The notes below the pieces were generated by a model. The model had not been told where the DNA came from. It worked only from the letters and a program-made list of their open reading frames with translations, and ran no database searches. A stretch of 64,000 nt of DNA from Montifringilla adamsi (taxonomy: Eukaryota > Chordata > Aves > Passeriformes > Passeridae): contig JAGGNK010010337.1 of the NCBI GenBank assembly GCA_017590115.1, forward strand, positions 3,733,679 to 3,797,678, written 5' to 3'. This document shows, one piece after another, positions 62,616-64,000 of the stretch (the first letter of the stretch is position 1; each line of letters opens with the position of its first letter). Made by a program: the position numbers and the translations under genes.

Positions 62616-64000
62616 CCAAAAAAAAAACCCCAATAAATCTGACTTACCTCCCACAACACAAAGCAAACTGTCATTAAGTTACCCCTCTATGCACAGGAAT
62701 TGAAGTCAAGCCCAGTCTCTCTTTTTTCACACAGGATTAGGTGATAAGTTATCCAGAAACAATCCAAAAGAGCTCCAAAACTACTCCTAATATGGCAGAT
62801 ATTTTTGAAGGCTCCATTCTGTCACTGATTTTGGCAGTTGTGAAGATAATCTGTCCCATTTTTCCTTAAAGTACTCTGACTTTGAGGGGGTGCAACTCTC
62901 CTAACATCATAACAAACCTTGGAAGTTAAGGCATTATGCCAAGGCCTACATCTTTACCATTTCTACAGATCTCCCAGTATGATGGTATTAAGAAAAGAAG
63001 CCTCATAAGCACTCCAAAATTACAGACAGCTTCCAAGTGAATAAATATTAAAAAAAGAACTGACATCAGGAGTTACTCAACAGGAGGGAACTGTAAGTAG
63101 TGACATCCTGCAGTTGCAGTGAAGAGGAGGAAGTAACTGAACTTCTGCTATCCTTGGTGCTGACTCACCACATTCTGGCTGCAGGATGTGACATCCCTAA
63201 AGATGCTCAAGTTTCTAGAGATGTCCCTAATGCAGTCAAGTGTCTCACTGCTCAAATACACTGCCTAGAACTGAGAGAAAAATCTGAGTTCTCAAGTCCT
63301 TAAGACTGTGGCTGATATCCTGCAAAGTGTCAAGACTGCTATTTGGAGAAGAGTGGAAAATAACAGACATTAAAGAGGGGTTTTTGTTGTTAAGGGCCAA
63401 TTCTGGTTGTATCAAGCTACAGAATATGATGAATTTGTCCAACTTCCTCATCTTCTGTCTTCCCTGGACTGAAAGCCATATTGTCTTGCTGATATCCTTC
63501 TCCTTCACCCCAAACCAGCAATCAAACTTGACAGCAAACCAACAGCCAGAGGCCTGGGTGACAGGAGGGGACAGGAGGGACATGTGCCCCTTGCTGCTAT
63601 GTTCCAGCTTTGCTCCAGGCCAGAGGCATCACGGAGTGACAGGGACCTTGTGTTGCAAGGAAGAGCTCAGTTCAGGTTATACAGAGACAATACAGTCAGG
63701 AACAGAGAGTATTCATTGATAATTAAGCCAAAAGAGTACTAAGGGAAAAAAAAAAAAAAAACCCAACCCCATATCCTAGATCTGACTAATTTGAGCTTTC
63801 TTAATGTGTGTGTACACACCTGTGTTTGCAAGTTATATGTCCACACAGAGATATATTCACAAACAGGCTAAATATGTTCCCCCAAAGAAGATTTGACATT
63901 TCCATCCTTAATCCAGTCACCCAGAACAGACCAATTTGCATGATCTTCAAGGCCAGCTGCTGGGTTCATCTGCTGAAACTAACTTTACAGGATGCATTTA

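Larger units (their letters stand above)
31145..64000 (-). other. SERGEF: Presumed SERGEF intron
   Basis: No further SERGEF exon could be recognised over almost 33 kb. Minus-strand splice-donor-like sites were tested by eye (for example near 32371, 39725, 48990, 62646 and 63170), but none follows an RCC1-like frame. In human this gene also has very large introns. Short exons could have been missed. GC-richer stretches at about 55.1-55.6 and 56.3-57.2 kb carry overlapping open frames on both strands without recognisable domains. Confidence 0.7.

Noticed and set aside
62498..62720. Consensus-quality minus-strand splice donor (GAG|GTAAGT near 62646) as a possible SERGEF exon
   Set aside because: The frames upstream have early stops, there is no RCC1-like sequence, and no acceptor with a pyrimidine tract is visible.

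Overview
The window is vertebrate nuclear DNA and most likely avian. It has intron-split genes of high vertebrate similarity, long AT-rich non-coding stretches, a CR1 LINE and an LTR of a type familiar from bird genomes, and low overall repeat content. The order KCNC1(+) then SERGEF(-), tail to tail, is the order known from human 11p15.1. No bacterial, phage, CRISPR or operon-like content is present.

Layout. Positions 1-588 are the end of a KCNC1 intron. Positions 589-1554 hold the large KCNC1 (Kv3.1) core exon covering S1 to S6. Its reading frame runs past the splice donor into the short Kv3.1a tail. A roughly 16 kb intron follows, with one decayed, minus-strand CR1 element at about 10.53-12.48 kb. 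The next coding exon is 17750-17938. After it come two alternative 3' ends: 19915-20051, a 45-residue tail resembling the Kv3.2 C terminus, and 20735-20799, the classical Kv3.1b end. The KCNC1 3' UTR with several poly(A) signals runs to about 22.05 kb.

Positions 22.1-30.4 kb show no gene I can recognise. The last recognisable SERGEF exon lies on the minus strand at 30976-31142 and encodes an RCC1-like repeat. Everything from 31143 to 64000 is best read as SERGEF intron: no other exon could be recognised. It contains a near-identical 1,117 bp tandem duplication (34064-36297), a solo ERV-type LTR (about 49496-49989), a weaker LTR-like segment near 40.3-40.7 kb, and assorted simple repeats.

The residue numbering supports the KCNC1 call. 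With the exon starting at residue 191, the two S1-S2 N-glycosylation sites fall at N220 and N229, the fourth S4 arginine at R320, the S6 alanine at A421, and the Kv3.1b serine at S503. The a and b forms come out at exactly 511 and 585 residues. The most interesting signal is the three-way C-terminal choice in KCNC1. No wholly novel system was found. Comparisons with known families are from memory and were not computed.
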